Source: Actinomycetes bacterium | GTDB lineage: Bacteria > Actinomycetota > Acidimicrobiia > Acidimicrobiales > CADCSY01 | Direction: 5' to 3' | Length of the DNA stretch: 13,848 bases | Assembly (NCBI GenBank): GCA_025464025.1 | Contig: JAODBP010000031.1 | Span: 1-13,848 of the forward strand | Shown: piece after piece, positions 1 to 7,090 of the stretch | How positions within the stretch are numbered: the first letter of the stretch is position 1 | Layout: each line of letters begins with the position of its first letter | Notes under the pieces: generated by a model | Database searches by the model: none | What the model was told of the DNA's origin: nothing | What the model saw: the letters and a program-made list of their open reading frames with translations, nothing else | Program-made: the position numbers and the translations under genes

Positions 1-795
1 CTCGACGAGGAGCTCAAGGTCCTGCTGCTGCCCAAGGACCCGAACGACGGCCGCAACCTCATCGTCGAGATCCGCGGCGCCGAGGGCGGCGAGGAGGCCA
101 ACCTCTTCGCCCGCGACCTCTACGACATGTACGTCGCCTACGCCGGCCGCCGGGGCTGGAAGCTCGAGGTCATGGACTCCTCGGTGAGCGACATGGGCGG
201 GTTCGACTCGGTGACGTTCTCCCTCAAGGGCGACACGGCGTGGAGCCACATGAAGCACGAGGGCGGCGTGCACCGGGTCCAGCGGGTGCCGGTGACCGAG
301 AGCCAGGGCCGCATCCACACGTCGTCGGCCACGGTGACCGTGCTGCCCGAGGCCGACGAGGTCGAGGTCGACATCGACCCCAACGACCTCCAGATCGACG
401 TGTACCGCTCGTCGGGCCCGGGCGGCCAGAGCGTGAACACGACCGACTCGGCCGTGCGCATCACGCACAAGCCGACCGGACTCGTCGTCGCCATGCAGGA
501 CGAGAAGAGCCAGATCCAGAACCGGGCCAAGGCGCTGGTCGTGCTGCGCTCACGGCTGCTCAAGCAGAAGCAGGACGAGCAGGCCGCCGAGCTGTCGGGC
601 CAGCGCAAGGCGCAGATGGGTGGCGGGGGTCGCTCCGAGAAGAGCCGCACCTACAACTTCAAGGAGAACCGGATCAGCGACCATCGCATCAACTTCACCG
701 CCTACAACCTCGACAAGGTGCTGGGCGGGGAGCTCGACGACGTGGTCAGCGCGCTGCTCCAGGACGAGCGCAGCCGCCAGCTCGGCGGTGAGTGA
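1..795 (+). CDS. prfA: Peptide chain release factor 1, 5' part missing
   Basis: Release factor 1 recognises UAA and UAG in the ribosomal A site and triggers release of the finished peptide. The frame is open from the first base; 264 codons are visible before TGA at 793-795, so roughly 90 N-terminal residues of a usual ~355-aa protein lie outside the window. The tripeptide that reads the stop codon is PVT (289-297), the PxT form of RF1 and not the SPF form of RF2. The catalytic GGQ is at 421-429 within [10 protein letters not shown], followed by the conserved [13 protein letters not shown] segment. The C-terminal part ([18 protein letters not shown]) is typical of bacterial class I release factors. 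prmC, whose product methylates the GGQ glutamine, starts inside the last codons of this gene. Assignment is secure; only the true start cannot be seen. Confidence 0.97.
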   Translation, partial: LDEELKVLLLPKDPNDGRNLIVEIRGAEGGEEANLFARDLYDMYVAYAGRRGWKLEVMDSSVSDMGGFDSVTFSLKGDTAWSHMKHEGGVHRVQRVPVTESQGRIHTSSATVTVLPEADEVEVDIDPNDLQIDVYRSSGPGGQSVNTTDSAVRITHKPTGLVVAMQDEKSQIQNRAKALVVLRSRLLKQKQDEQAAELSGQRKAQMGGGGRSEKSRTYNFKENRISDHRINFTAYNLDKVLGGELDDVVSALLQDERSRQLGGE

Positions 796-1624
796 CACCC
801 TGACCTGGGCCGAGGTCCGCCGAGAGGCGGCGGCCCAGCTCGACGGCGTGGCGGCGGCCCCGGAGTCGGAAGCCCGATGGCTGGTCGAGGAGGCCGCGCC
901 CGACCTCGACGGCCCGGTGACGACGCGGGCGCTGGCCCACTTCGACGCCATGCTCGGCCGGCGCCTGGCCGGCGAGCCGCTCCAGTACGTGCTCGGCCAC
1001 TGGGCCTTCCGCTCGCTCGACCTGCTCGTCGACCCGCGGGTCCTGATCCCGCGCCCGGAGACCGAGGTCGTGGCCGGTGAGGCCATCGACGAGCTGCGGC
1101 GGCTCGACGGGCGCCTCGCCGTCGACCTCGGCACCGGGTCGGGTGCCATCGCCCTCTCGATGGCCGACGAGGTGAAGACGGTCGAGGTGTGGGCCGTCGA
1201 CCGGTCGACCGACGCCCTTGCCGTGGCTCGGGCCAACCTGGCCGGCATCGGCCGGGCCGGCGCCCGGGTGCGCATGGTCGAGGGCGACTGGTTCGACGGG
1301 TTGCCCGACGAGCTGCGCGGCACGGTCGACGTGGTCGTGAGCAACCCCCCCTACGTGGCCGACGGCGACGAGCTGCCGGCGTCGGTGCGGGAGTGGGAGC
1401 CGACGACGGCCCTGCTCGCCGGGGCCGACGGGCTCGATGACGTGCGGCGGATCGTGGCCGACGCACCGGCGTGGCTGCGACGCCCGGGGACGCTCGTCGT
1501 GGAGGTGGCGCCGACCCAGGCCGAGGCGGCCGTCGCCCTCGCGCTGGAGGCCGGCTTCGACCGGGCCGAGTTCCGCCACGACATGTCGGGTCGCCCCCGG
1601 TTCCTGGTGGCCCGGTTCACGTGA
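788..1624 (+). CDS. prmC: Release factor glutamine methyltransferase (PrmC/HemK)
   Basis: PrmC is a cytosolic SAM-dependent enzyme that N5-methylates the GGQ glutamine of RF1 and RF2. From the GTG at 788 the protein is 278 aa, a normal length. Visible parts: a helical N-terminal domain with GEPLQYVLG (residues 62-70), a PRPETE segment (88-93), the SAM-binding loop DLGTGSGAI (113-121), and the hallmark NPPYV (186-190), whose Asn and Pro-Pro-Tyr hold the glutamine side chain. An open frame extends upstream to 620, but that part lies inside prfA in another frame and has no family similarity. GTG 788 overlaps the prfA stop by 8 bases (GTGAGTGA) and has no obvious Shine-Dalgarno, so it is probably translated by coupling to prfA. 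The gene ends in GTGA, shared with the tsaC start. Confidence 0.95.
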   Translation: MSDTLTWAEVRREAAAQLDGVAAAPESEARWLVEEAAPDLDGPVTTRALAHFDAMLGRRLAGEPLQYVLGHWAFRSLDLLVDPRVLIPRPETEVVAGEAIDELRRLDGRLAVDLGTGSGAIALSMADEVKTVEVWAVDRSTDALAVARANLAGIGRAGARVRMVEGDWFDGLPDELRGTVDVVVSNPPYVADGDELPASVREWEPTTALLAGADGLDDVRRIVADAPAWLRRPGTLVVEVAPTQAEAAVALALEAGFDRAEFRHDMSGRPRFLVARFT

Positions 1625-2232
1625 GCGAGCGCAGCGAGCGAACCTCGCTGGACGAGGTGGTCGAGGCGCTGGCCGCCGGCCTTCCCGTGGTGGTGCCGAC
1701 CGACACCGTCTACGGCGTGGCCGTCGACCCGTCGCGGCCGGGGGCGACCGACCGGCTGTTCGAGGTGAAGGAGCGGCCGACCGAGGCGGCGCTGCCGGTC
1801 CTGGCCGCCGACGTCGACCAGGCCTTCGCCCTCGCCGGCGAGGTGCCGCCCGCCGCCCGCCGGCTGGCCGAGGCGTTCTGGCCCGGCGGGCTCACGCTCG
1901 TCGTGCCCCGGCGGCCTGGCCTCGGCTACGACCTCGGCGGCCTCGACGACCTGACCATCGGCGTGCGGGTGCCCGACCACGACGTCGTCCGTTCGCTGGC
2001 CCGGCGGGTCGGCCCGCTGGCGGCGACCAGCGCCAACCTCCACGGTCGGCCCACGCCGGAGACGGCGGCCGGCGTCGTCGCCGAGCTCGGCGATCGCGTC
2101 GCGGTGGTGCTCGACGGCGGTGTCTGCGCCGGCGCCCCTTCGACCGTCGTGGCGTGTGCGGTCGATGGCTCGGTGGCGGTGCTGCGCGAGGGACGCATCC
2201 CGGCCGCGGCCATCCACGCCGCGCTCGAGTAG
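1621..2232 (+). CDS. tsaC: Threonylcarbamoyl-AMP synthase (TsaC/YrdC/Sua5 family)
   Basis: The enzyme makes threonylcarbamoyl-AMP from threonine, bicarbonate and ATP, the first step of the t6A37 modification in ANN-decoding tRNAs. The 203-aa product is a single YrdC domain without the extra Sua5 C-terminal domain. Visible family features: VVVPTDTVYGVAVD (residues 23-36), the KERP substrate segment (50-53), WPGGLTLVV (87-95), TSAN (136-139) and the APSTVV strand (172-177). GTG 1621 overlaps the prmC stop as GTGA. The N-terminus reads VSERSERTS, encoded by a short GCGAGC direct repeat not shared with the family core, so it looks like an added tail. The position after prfA-prmC matches the sua5 position in other actinobacteria. 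It is the last gene of this overlapping group. Confidence 0.93.
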   Translation: MSERSERTSLDEVVEALAAGLPVVVPTDTVYGVAVDPSRPGATDRLFEVKERPTEAALPVLAADVDQAFALAGEVPPAARRLAEAFWPGGLTLVVPRRPGLGYDLGGLDDLTIGVRVPDHDVVRSLARRVGPLAATSANLHGRPTPETAAGVVAELGDRVAVVLDGGVCAGAPSTVVACAVDGSVAVLREGRIPAAAIHAALE

Positions 2233-2282
2233 GCGCGCCTTTCCTCCTGCGGACCATCCACCTGTGCCGCGCGCGGCAGTCC

Positions 2283-2288
2283 TACCTT
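2283..2288 (+). promoter_or_regulatory. Candidate -10 hexamer TACCTT before the 2299 gene
   Basis: TACCTT fits the actinobacterial TAnnnT -10 pattern and ends 10 nt before the ATG at 2299. No Shine-Dalgarno lies between it and the start, so a leaderless or nearly leaderless transcript is possible. No convincing -35 hexamer is visible 16-18 nt upstream. Confidence 0.35.
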
Positions 2289-2298
2289 TTCGCTCTGT

Positions 2299-2970
2299 AT
2301 GGCAGGCGCGCGTGGGACCGCTGATCGCTTCCGTGATCTCGTCCATCGTCGTCTGCTGCCCGGCCTGGCCGACCAGGGCTTCGCCGATCGGCTCCCCGGT
2401 TCGCTGGCGGCGACCGAGGCCTTCGGGGTGACGTGGCTCCTCGATCTCGACGTGGCCGGGTGGAGCACCCCGGAGAAGGTGTGCTTCACCGTGTCCTGGG
2501 GCGCCCACGTGCCCGGGGTCGACGAGGTCGTCGGCGACCCGGCACCCGAGGTGCCGACCGTCGCGGCGTCGGCGGTGCACGGTCGACTCGGCGTGACCGG
2601 TCCGAGCATCGACCCGGTGTGGTTCGAGATGAAGTCGATGCCACGGCCGCTGGCCGCCATGACCGACACGCAGCTCGCCAACCACGTCCTCACCGGCGTG
2701 GCCGAGGAGATCGTGCCGATCCTCCGGACGCTGTCGACGCCGGTGGAGGTCCAGCGCCACCTGCACGCCGGGCTCGTCACCGGCCGAGGCGCGCCGTCGG
2801 CCGACGAGCTCCAGACGATCCGCCGCATCGCGGCGTTGAGCCTCCTGCTCGGCGACCGGCGCAACGCGGCCCGGTGGCTCGACCACCTCGAGGAGCGCTC
2901 GTCGGCCGCCATGGCCCCCGACCTCGTCGCCGAGCGCCTGGCCCCCATCCGGGAGCGCCTCGCCAGCTAG
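2299..2970 (+). CDS. Hypothetical protein, 223 aa, weak DUF4304-like character
   Basis: I do not recognise this protein with confidence. It has no signal peptide or membrane segment and looks cytosolic. The first ~70 residues (HRRLLPGLADQGFADRL, then a WLLDLDVAGW strand and CFTVSWGAHVPGV) loosely recall DUF4304-type proteins, in which a helix ending in 'GF' precedes a beta-sheet. The C-terminal third (from about residue 155, SADELQTIRRIAALSLLLGDRRNAARWLDHLEE) is a helical hairpin resembling a TPR unit. ATG 2299 has no Shine-Dalgarno but has a TAnnnT hexamer 10 nt upstream. Codon use is typical of the window, with G/C third positions throughout, supporting real coding. It is the first gene of the accessory block and converges with the glycosyltransferase across a palindrome-rich gap. 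No function is proposed. Confidence 0.75.
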   Translation: MAGARGTADRFRDLVHRRLLPGLADQGFADRLPGSLAATEAFGVTWLLDLDVAGWSTPEKVCFTVSWGAHVPGVDEVVGDPAPEVPTVAASAVHGRLGVTGPSIDPVWFEMKSMPRPLAAMTDTQLANHVLTGVAEEIVPILRTLSTPVEVQRHLHAGLVTGRGAPSADELQTIRRIAALSLLLGDRRNAARWLDHLEERSSAAMAPDLVAERLAPIRERLAS

Positions 2971-2976
2971 GCGGTG

Positions 2977-2990
2977 CCTACGTCGGTAGG
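2977..2990 (+). terminator. Short hairpin after the 2299 gene
   Basis: CCTAC-GTCG-GTAGG forms a 5-bp stem with a 4-nt loop starting 7 nt after the TAG stop. A second 5-bp stem (GCGCC-TGC-GGCGC, 2992-3004) follows at once. Neither is followed by a T run, so termination is only a possibility. Confidence 0.25.
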
Positions 2991-3065
2991 GGCGCCTGCG
3001 GCGCGTGCCGAGATCGCTTCGCGTGCGGCGGCCAAGGCCGCGAGATCGAGCCTCCGGCCGCCTGA

Positions 3066-3152
3066 CCTGGTCCCGCCCCGGCGGACGCCGCAGACCGGCG
3101 CGACTGGATCCACGTCGGTCCGAGTCGCCGTCCGCTTCGGGGCGGGACCAGG
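3066..3152. repeat. Long imperfect palindrome between convergent genes
   Basis: CCTGGTCCCGCCCCG (3066-3080) is matched exactly in reverse complement by CGGGGCGGGACCAGG (3138-3152). Further in, GCGGACG (3081-3087) pairs with CGTCCGC (3129-3135), and a near-palindrome surrounds GGATCC at 3106-3111. The 87-base element can therefore fold into one long interrupted hairpin. It sits in the 230-base gap between the stops of the 2299 gene (+) and the glycosyltransferase (-), where a bidirectional terminator would be expected. No T-rich tail is seen on either side. It could instead be a dispersed REP-like element; one window cannot decide. The rest of this gap holds small hairpins (GCGGCC-AA-GGCCGC near 3030) and nothing that looks coding. 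Confidence 0.6.
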
Positions 3153-3200
3153 CCAGCCGGCACTCTCGGCGCTGCATTCTCTTCCTGCCACCGCGCGCCT

Positions 3201-4145
3201 CTATGCGTTGACAGCGTCGAGGGCGGCGAGCCAGGCGGTCGCCTCGGTGCGCCAGTCGGGCGGGACCTGGGCCAGCTCGTGGGCGGCCCGCCGACGCTCG
3301 GCCGCCCCCGGCACCAGGGCGGCGAGGGCGGCGTGCGCGGCTTGCTTCGGCAGGCGATGGCGAAGGGCCATCCGCAGGTGGCGACGGGCGGCGCCGACCC
3401 GGTCGCCGTTGCGCAGCTCCATGCGGGCCAGGTACTGGTCGAAGCGGAGGTCGGCGCCGGCGTCGCGCTCGCCGGCGTGGCGGCGGACGATCTCGTCGTA
3501 GGTGCGGTCCATCGGGCCGACGTCCCACGACATCGAACCGGCCCACACCTTGTAGGCCACGAGCGGGCGGTCGACCGAGGCGACGGGGGAGCGCTGGGCC
3601 AGGCGGATCCACAGCTCCCAGTCGTGCTGGGTGGCGAGCGACTCGTCGAAGCCGCCGACCTCGTCGAGCAGCGACCGCTCGGCGACCACGCTCGACCCAC
3701 CACCGGGGATCACGTCGGCGTGGCGCAGCGGCCCGAGGACGTCGCCACCGACGGCGAGGCGCTGGTGGCCGAGCACCCGGTCGTGCTCGTCGACGGTGAT
3801 GGCGCCGGTGCACGACCACCGGGCCGGCGTGCCGGCCATGGCGTCGAGCTGCTCGGCGAGCTTGGTCGGTGCCCACCGGTCGTCGTCGTCGCAGAAGGCG
3901 ACGTACGGGGAGCCGGCCGCGGTCAGCCCGGCGTTGCGAGCGGCGGCGGCGCCGACGCCGGGGGAGCGGATCGCCGTGCAGCGCGGGTCGTCGAGCGACG
4001 TGAGGTAGGCCCAGGTGTCGTCGCTCGACCGGTCGTCGACGACGACGACCCGCACATCGACGCCACGCTGGCCGAGGATCGAGGTGAGCGTCCGGGCCAG
4101 GACCGGCTGGCGGTCGTGGGTCGGGACGACGACGGTGACCGTCAC
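3201..4145 (-). CDS. Family 2 glycosyltransferase
   Basis: A GT-A fold inverting glycosyltransferase that probably moves a sugar from a nucleotide donor to a lipid- or polymer-linked acceptor. From GTG at 4145 the product is 314 aa. The N-terminal VVVPTHDR (residues 5-12) and VVVVDDRSSDDT (33-44) are the nucleotide-binding start of GT2 enzymes. The metal-binding DxD region is CDDDDRW (85-91), and QHDWELWIRL (173-182) matches the region carrying the catalytic base. The C-terminal ~90 residues are Arg/Ala-rich helices with no membrane span, so it is a soluble or peripheral enzyme. The open frame continues upstream to 4532, but that part is Arg/Pro-rich and lies antisense-frame within the PhyH gene; GTG 4145 sits in a GTGA overlap with the PhyH stop, indicating coupling. 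Acceptor and sugar are unknown. Confidence 0.9.
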   Translation of the reverse strand: MTVTVVVPTHDRQPVLARTLTSILGQRGVDVRVVVVDDRSSDDTWAYLTSLDDPRCTAIRSPGVGAAAARNAGLTAAGSPYVAFCDDDDRWAPTKLAEQLDAMAGTPARWSCTGAITVDEHDRVLGHQRLAVGGDVLGPLRHADVIPGGGSSVVAERSLLDEVGGFDESLATQHDWELWIRLAQRSPVASVDRPLVAYKVWAGSMSWDVGPMDRTYDEIVRRHAGERDAGADLRFDQYLARMELRNGDRVGAARRHLRMALRHRLPKQAAHAALAALVPGAAERRRAAHELAQVPPDWRTEATAWLAALDAVNA

Positions 4146-4924
4146 CGACGGCGGCGGAGCAGCGAGCGCAGCGGCCCGGGCACCCAGGCCCGCACGCCCC
4201 ACGTCCCCTCCTCCCGGAACTGGAGGATCCACGCCAGGCGGGGGCCGTCGGAGTCGTTCGGCCCGGTGTGGTGGAGCACGCCGGGGTGGTGCACGGTCAC
4301 GCCGCCGGCGGGGAGCGGGCAGGCCACGGCCGTCGACGTGTCGGGTCCGATCGCCTCGAGGGCGGCCGCCGCGGGGTCGCCGCCGCGTGGGCGGTGGGGC
4401 AGCTCGCGGACGTGGCTGCCGGGCACGAACTGCATGCAACCGGTGGCCACGGTGACGTCCTGGAGGGCGAGCCAGACGTGGGCCGTCGGCGGGAACACCT
4501 CGCCCGGGGCGTAGGCCGTGTCCTGGTGCCACGCCGTCGCGGCCCGGTTGCGGGGCGCCTTGTGGATCACGTGGTCGTAGAACGGGGCGACCGGCACGTC
4601 GAGCAGCTCGGCGGCCACGTCGCGGCAGCGCTGGAAGGCGGCGGTGCGGCGGAGGCGGGGGAGGGCGTCGGTGGCCCGCACGACCTCGAGGATCCGGCCG
4701 CTGGCTGCGTCGCCGAGGTCGTTGACCTGGCCCTCGGGGAGCTGGCCGCCGAGCAGCTCGTCGAGCAGGACCCGTGCCTCGGCGAGGGCGTCAGGCGGCA
4801 CGATCGGTCGGTCGACGGCGACGAAGCCATCCCGGGCGAAGGCGTCACGCTCGGCCGTCGTGAGCAGCGCATCGGTACGCTCAGCGGTCGGTGCTGGGTC
4901 TGGGACGCCTGCGGTGGGCAGCAC
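4142..4924 (-). CDS. Phytanoyl-CoA dioxygenase (PhyH) family oxygenase
   Basis: A predicted Fe(II)/2-oxoglutarate-dependent oxygenase of 260 aa, the usual size for bacterial PhyH proteins. The iron-binding triad is visible: H133 and D135 in WHQDTAY, and H218 in VLHHTGPN. R229 (in PRLAWILQF) is the likely 2-oxoglutarate carboxylate ligand. TGCMQFVPGSH (161-171) is another family signature, and the N-terminal AFARDGFVAVD (29-38) matches the family start. The GTG at 4924 is well supported: the message reads CAGGAG five nucleotides before it (plus-strand 4930-4935). It is the first gene of a two-gene minus-strand operon with the glycosyltransferase. Family members hydroxylate lipids, amino acids or secondary metabolites, so the substrate cannot be named. 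The end of the protein is a basic RSLLRRRR tail. Confidence 0.9.
   Translation of the reverse strand: MLPTAGVPDPAPTAERTDALLTTAERDAFARDGFVAVDRPIVPPDALAEARVLLDELLGGQLPEGQVNDLGDAASGRILEVVRATDALPRLRRTAAFQRCRDVAAELLDVPVAPFYDHVIHKAPRNRAATAWHQDTAYAPGEVFPPTAHVWLALQDVTVATGCMQFVPGSHVRELPHRPRGGDPAAAALEAIGPDTSTAVACPLPAGGVTVHHPGVLHHTGPNDSDGPRLAWILQFREEGTWGVRAWVPGPLRSLLRRRR
4876..4881 (+). promoter_or_regulatory. Candidate -10 hexamer TACGCT before the PIG-L gene
   Basis: TACGCT lies 9 nt before GTG 4891, and no Shine-Dalgarno lies between, as for a leaderless message. The same hexamer occurs 8 nt before the SGNH lipoprotein start at 8403. It lies inside the PhyH reading frame on the other strand. No TTGACA-like -35 is visible. 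Confidence 0.35.
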
Positions 4925-5643
4925 GGGATCTCCTGGAGCGGCTGGACGAGCGACGTGTAGGTGTTCGTGCTCCGTCCCCGTCGACCCTTCCGCCCCGTCC
5001 GCCGCTGGTGGTGGTGTCGCCCCACCTCGACGACGCGGTCCTCAGCTGCGGCCAGCTCCTCGCCGGCTCGCCCGGCTGCGAGGTCGTCACCGTGTTCACC
5101 GCCGGCCCGCCCACGTGGGAGGAGCCGACGCCGTGGGACGTGTCGTGTGGCTTCGCCCCGGGCGACGACGTGATGGCGGTCCGCAAGGGCGAGGACACCA
5201 GCGCCCTGGCCGTCCTGGGCGCCCACCCCCGATGGCTCGACGTGGTGGAGGGCCAGTACGACCCGACGACCACGGTCGAGGCGCTGGCCGAGCGATTGGC
5301 CTCGGTGCTGGCCGGCGTCGAGGGCAGCCCGGTGCTGGTGCCGCTCGGGCTCTACCACCCCGACCACCGCAAGGTCGCCGACGCGGTCGACCTGGTCCGC
5401 CCGAACCGGCCCGACATCGAGTGGTGGGCCTACGCCGACCAGCCCTACGCCGAGCTCGAGCCTGCCTCGGTGCCGGTCCGCTTGGCCCAGCGGGGCATCA
5501 CGACCGAGCCATCGGCCCCCGGTCCGCTCGCCGACGTCCGGGCCAAGCGGGCGGCCCTCCGGCGCTACCGCTCGCAGGTGCGACCGCTGCGGGGGAGCAT
5601 CCCGAAGGCACTTCGGGCCGAGCGGTGCTGGCGCCTACCATGA
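4891..5643 (+). CDS. PIG-L (LmbE-like) family deacetylase
   Basis: PIG-L proteins are zinc-dependent hydrolases that remove acetyl groups from N-acetylglucosamine units of lipids, thiols or antibiotics. Both zinc motifs are visible: [12 protein letters not shown] (residues 43-54, the family's HPDD form with Leu for Pro) and GLYHPDHR (153-160). The [13 protein letters not shown] helix (98-110) is also typical. Length from GTG 4891 is 250 aa. No signal peptide or membrane span is seen. The start is uncertain: GTG 4891 gives a 34-base overlap with the divergent PhyH start and has no Shine-Dalgarno, but it has a TAnnnT hexamer 9 nt upstream. The only later in-frame starts are the GTGs at 5008-5014, just before the first zinc motif. 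The stop lies 4 nt before glyA. The substrate is unknown; GT2 and wecA nearby make a glycan or glycolipid plausible. Confidence 0.87.
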   Translation: MLGLGRLRWAARDLLERLDERRVGVRAPSPSTLPPRPPLVVVSPHLDDAVLSCGQLLAGSPGCEVVTVFTAGPPTWEEPTPWDVSCGFAPGDDVMAVRKGEDTSALAVLGAHPRWLDVVEGQYDPTTTVEALAERLASVLAGVEGSPVLVPLGLYHPDHRKVADAVDLVRPNRPDIEWWAYADQPYAELEPASVPVRLAQRGITTEPSAPGPLADVRAKRAALRRYRSQVRPLRGSIPKALRAERCWRLP

Positions 5644-5647
5644 GGAG

Positions 5648-6886
<1,239 letters not shown>

Positions 6887-6903
6887 CAGGGTCGGCGACC
6901 GAG

Positions 6904-6921
6904 CGGCCACCTGTGTGGCCG
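6904..6921 (+). terminator. Hairpin after glyA
   Basis: CGGCCAC-CTGT-GTGGCCG is a perfect 7-bp GC-rich stem with a 4-nt loop, beginning 17 nt after the glyA stop. No T run follows, which is common for actinobacterial terminators. It may separate glyA from wecA transcription or lie within a read-through message. Confidence 0.5.
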
Positions 6922-6950
6922 GGCCCACCTGGGTGCGAGAGGATGAACGG

Positions 6951-7073
6951 ATGATGCCGTCGAACCGCCGCCGCGACGCGAGGACCTGGTCCGGCGGGAC
7001 AGGGAGCGGTCCGCGGCAGCCGGTCCTCGCGGTCGCGCTCGCCGCGGCCGCGGGCGGCCGAGGGCCGACCTGA
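6951..7073 (+). CDS. Possible 40-codon ORF overlapping the wecA start
   Basis: ATG 6951 opens a 40-codon frame ending in a TGA whose last base is the first base of the wecA ATG (TGATG). GAGAGGA about 7 nt upstream could serve as a Shine-Dalgarno. The peptide is MMPSNRRRDA-start, basic and then Gly/Pro/Ala-rich, with a short hydrophobic stretch (VLAVALAAAA, residues 25-34). I do not recognise it. It may be a leader peptide coupled to wecA, but wecA has its own GAGGG 8 nt before its start, so this is not required. At this GC content a chance ORF of this size is common. Its first 21 bases nearly repeat the wecA start region. Confidence 0.3.
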   Translation: MMPSNRRRDARTWSGGTGSGPRQPVLAVALAAAAGGRGPT

Positions 7074-7090
7074 TGCCGTCGACCGCCGCC
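6952..7090 (+). repeat. Direct repeat of the wecA translation start region
   Basis: TGATGCCGTCGA-A-CCGCCGCC (6952-6972) recurs as TGATGCCGTCGACCGCCGCC (7071-7090), identical but for one inserted A, with 119 bp between repeat starts. Each copy contains an ATG preceded by a purine-rich possible ribosome site. The second copy is the wecA start. Confidence 0.6.

Noticed and set aside
3005..3211. Plus-strand 68-codon ORF in the gap between the convergent genes
   Set aside because: It spans the long palindrome, has no ribosome site and encodes an Arg/Ser/Pro-rich peptide with no features.
1351..3876. Long minus-strand open frame (841 codons) across prmC, tsaC and the 2299 gene
   Set aside because: It is Arg/Pro/Gly-rich, has no recognisable motif and runs through three well-supported genes, as antisense frames do in high-GC DNA.
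4146..4532. N-terminal extension of the glycosyltransferase
   Set aside because: These codons encode an Arg/Pro-rich stretch lying inside the PhyH gene in another frame; the GT2 fold begins exactly at GTG 4145.
4268..4960. Plus-strand open frame opposite PhyH
   Set aside because: It is Gly/Val/His-rich with no motif, while the minus-strand PhyH frame has its full iron-binding set.
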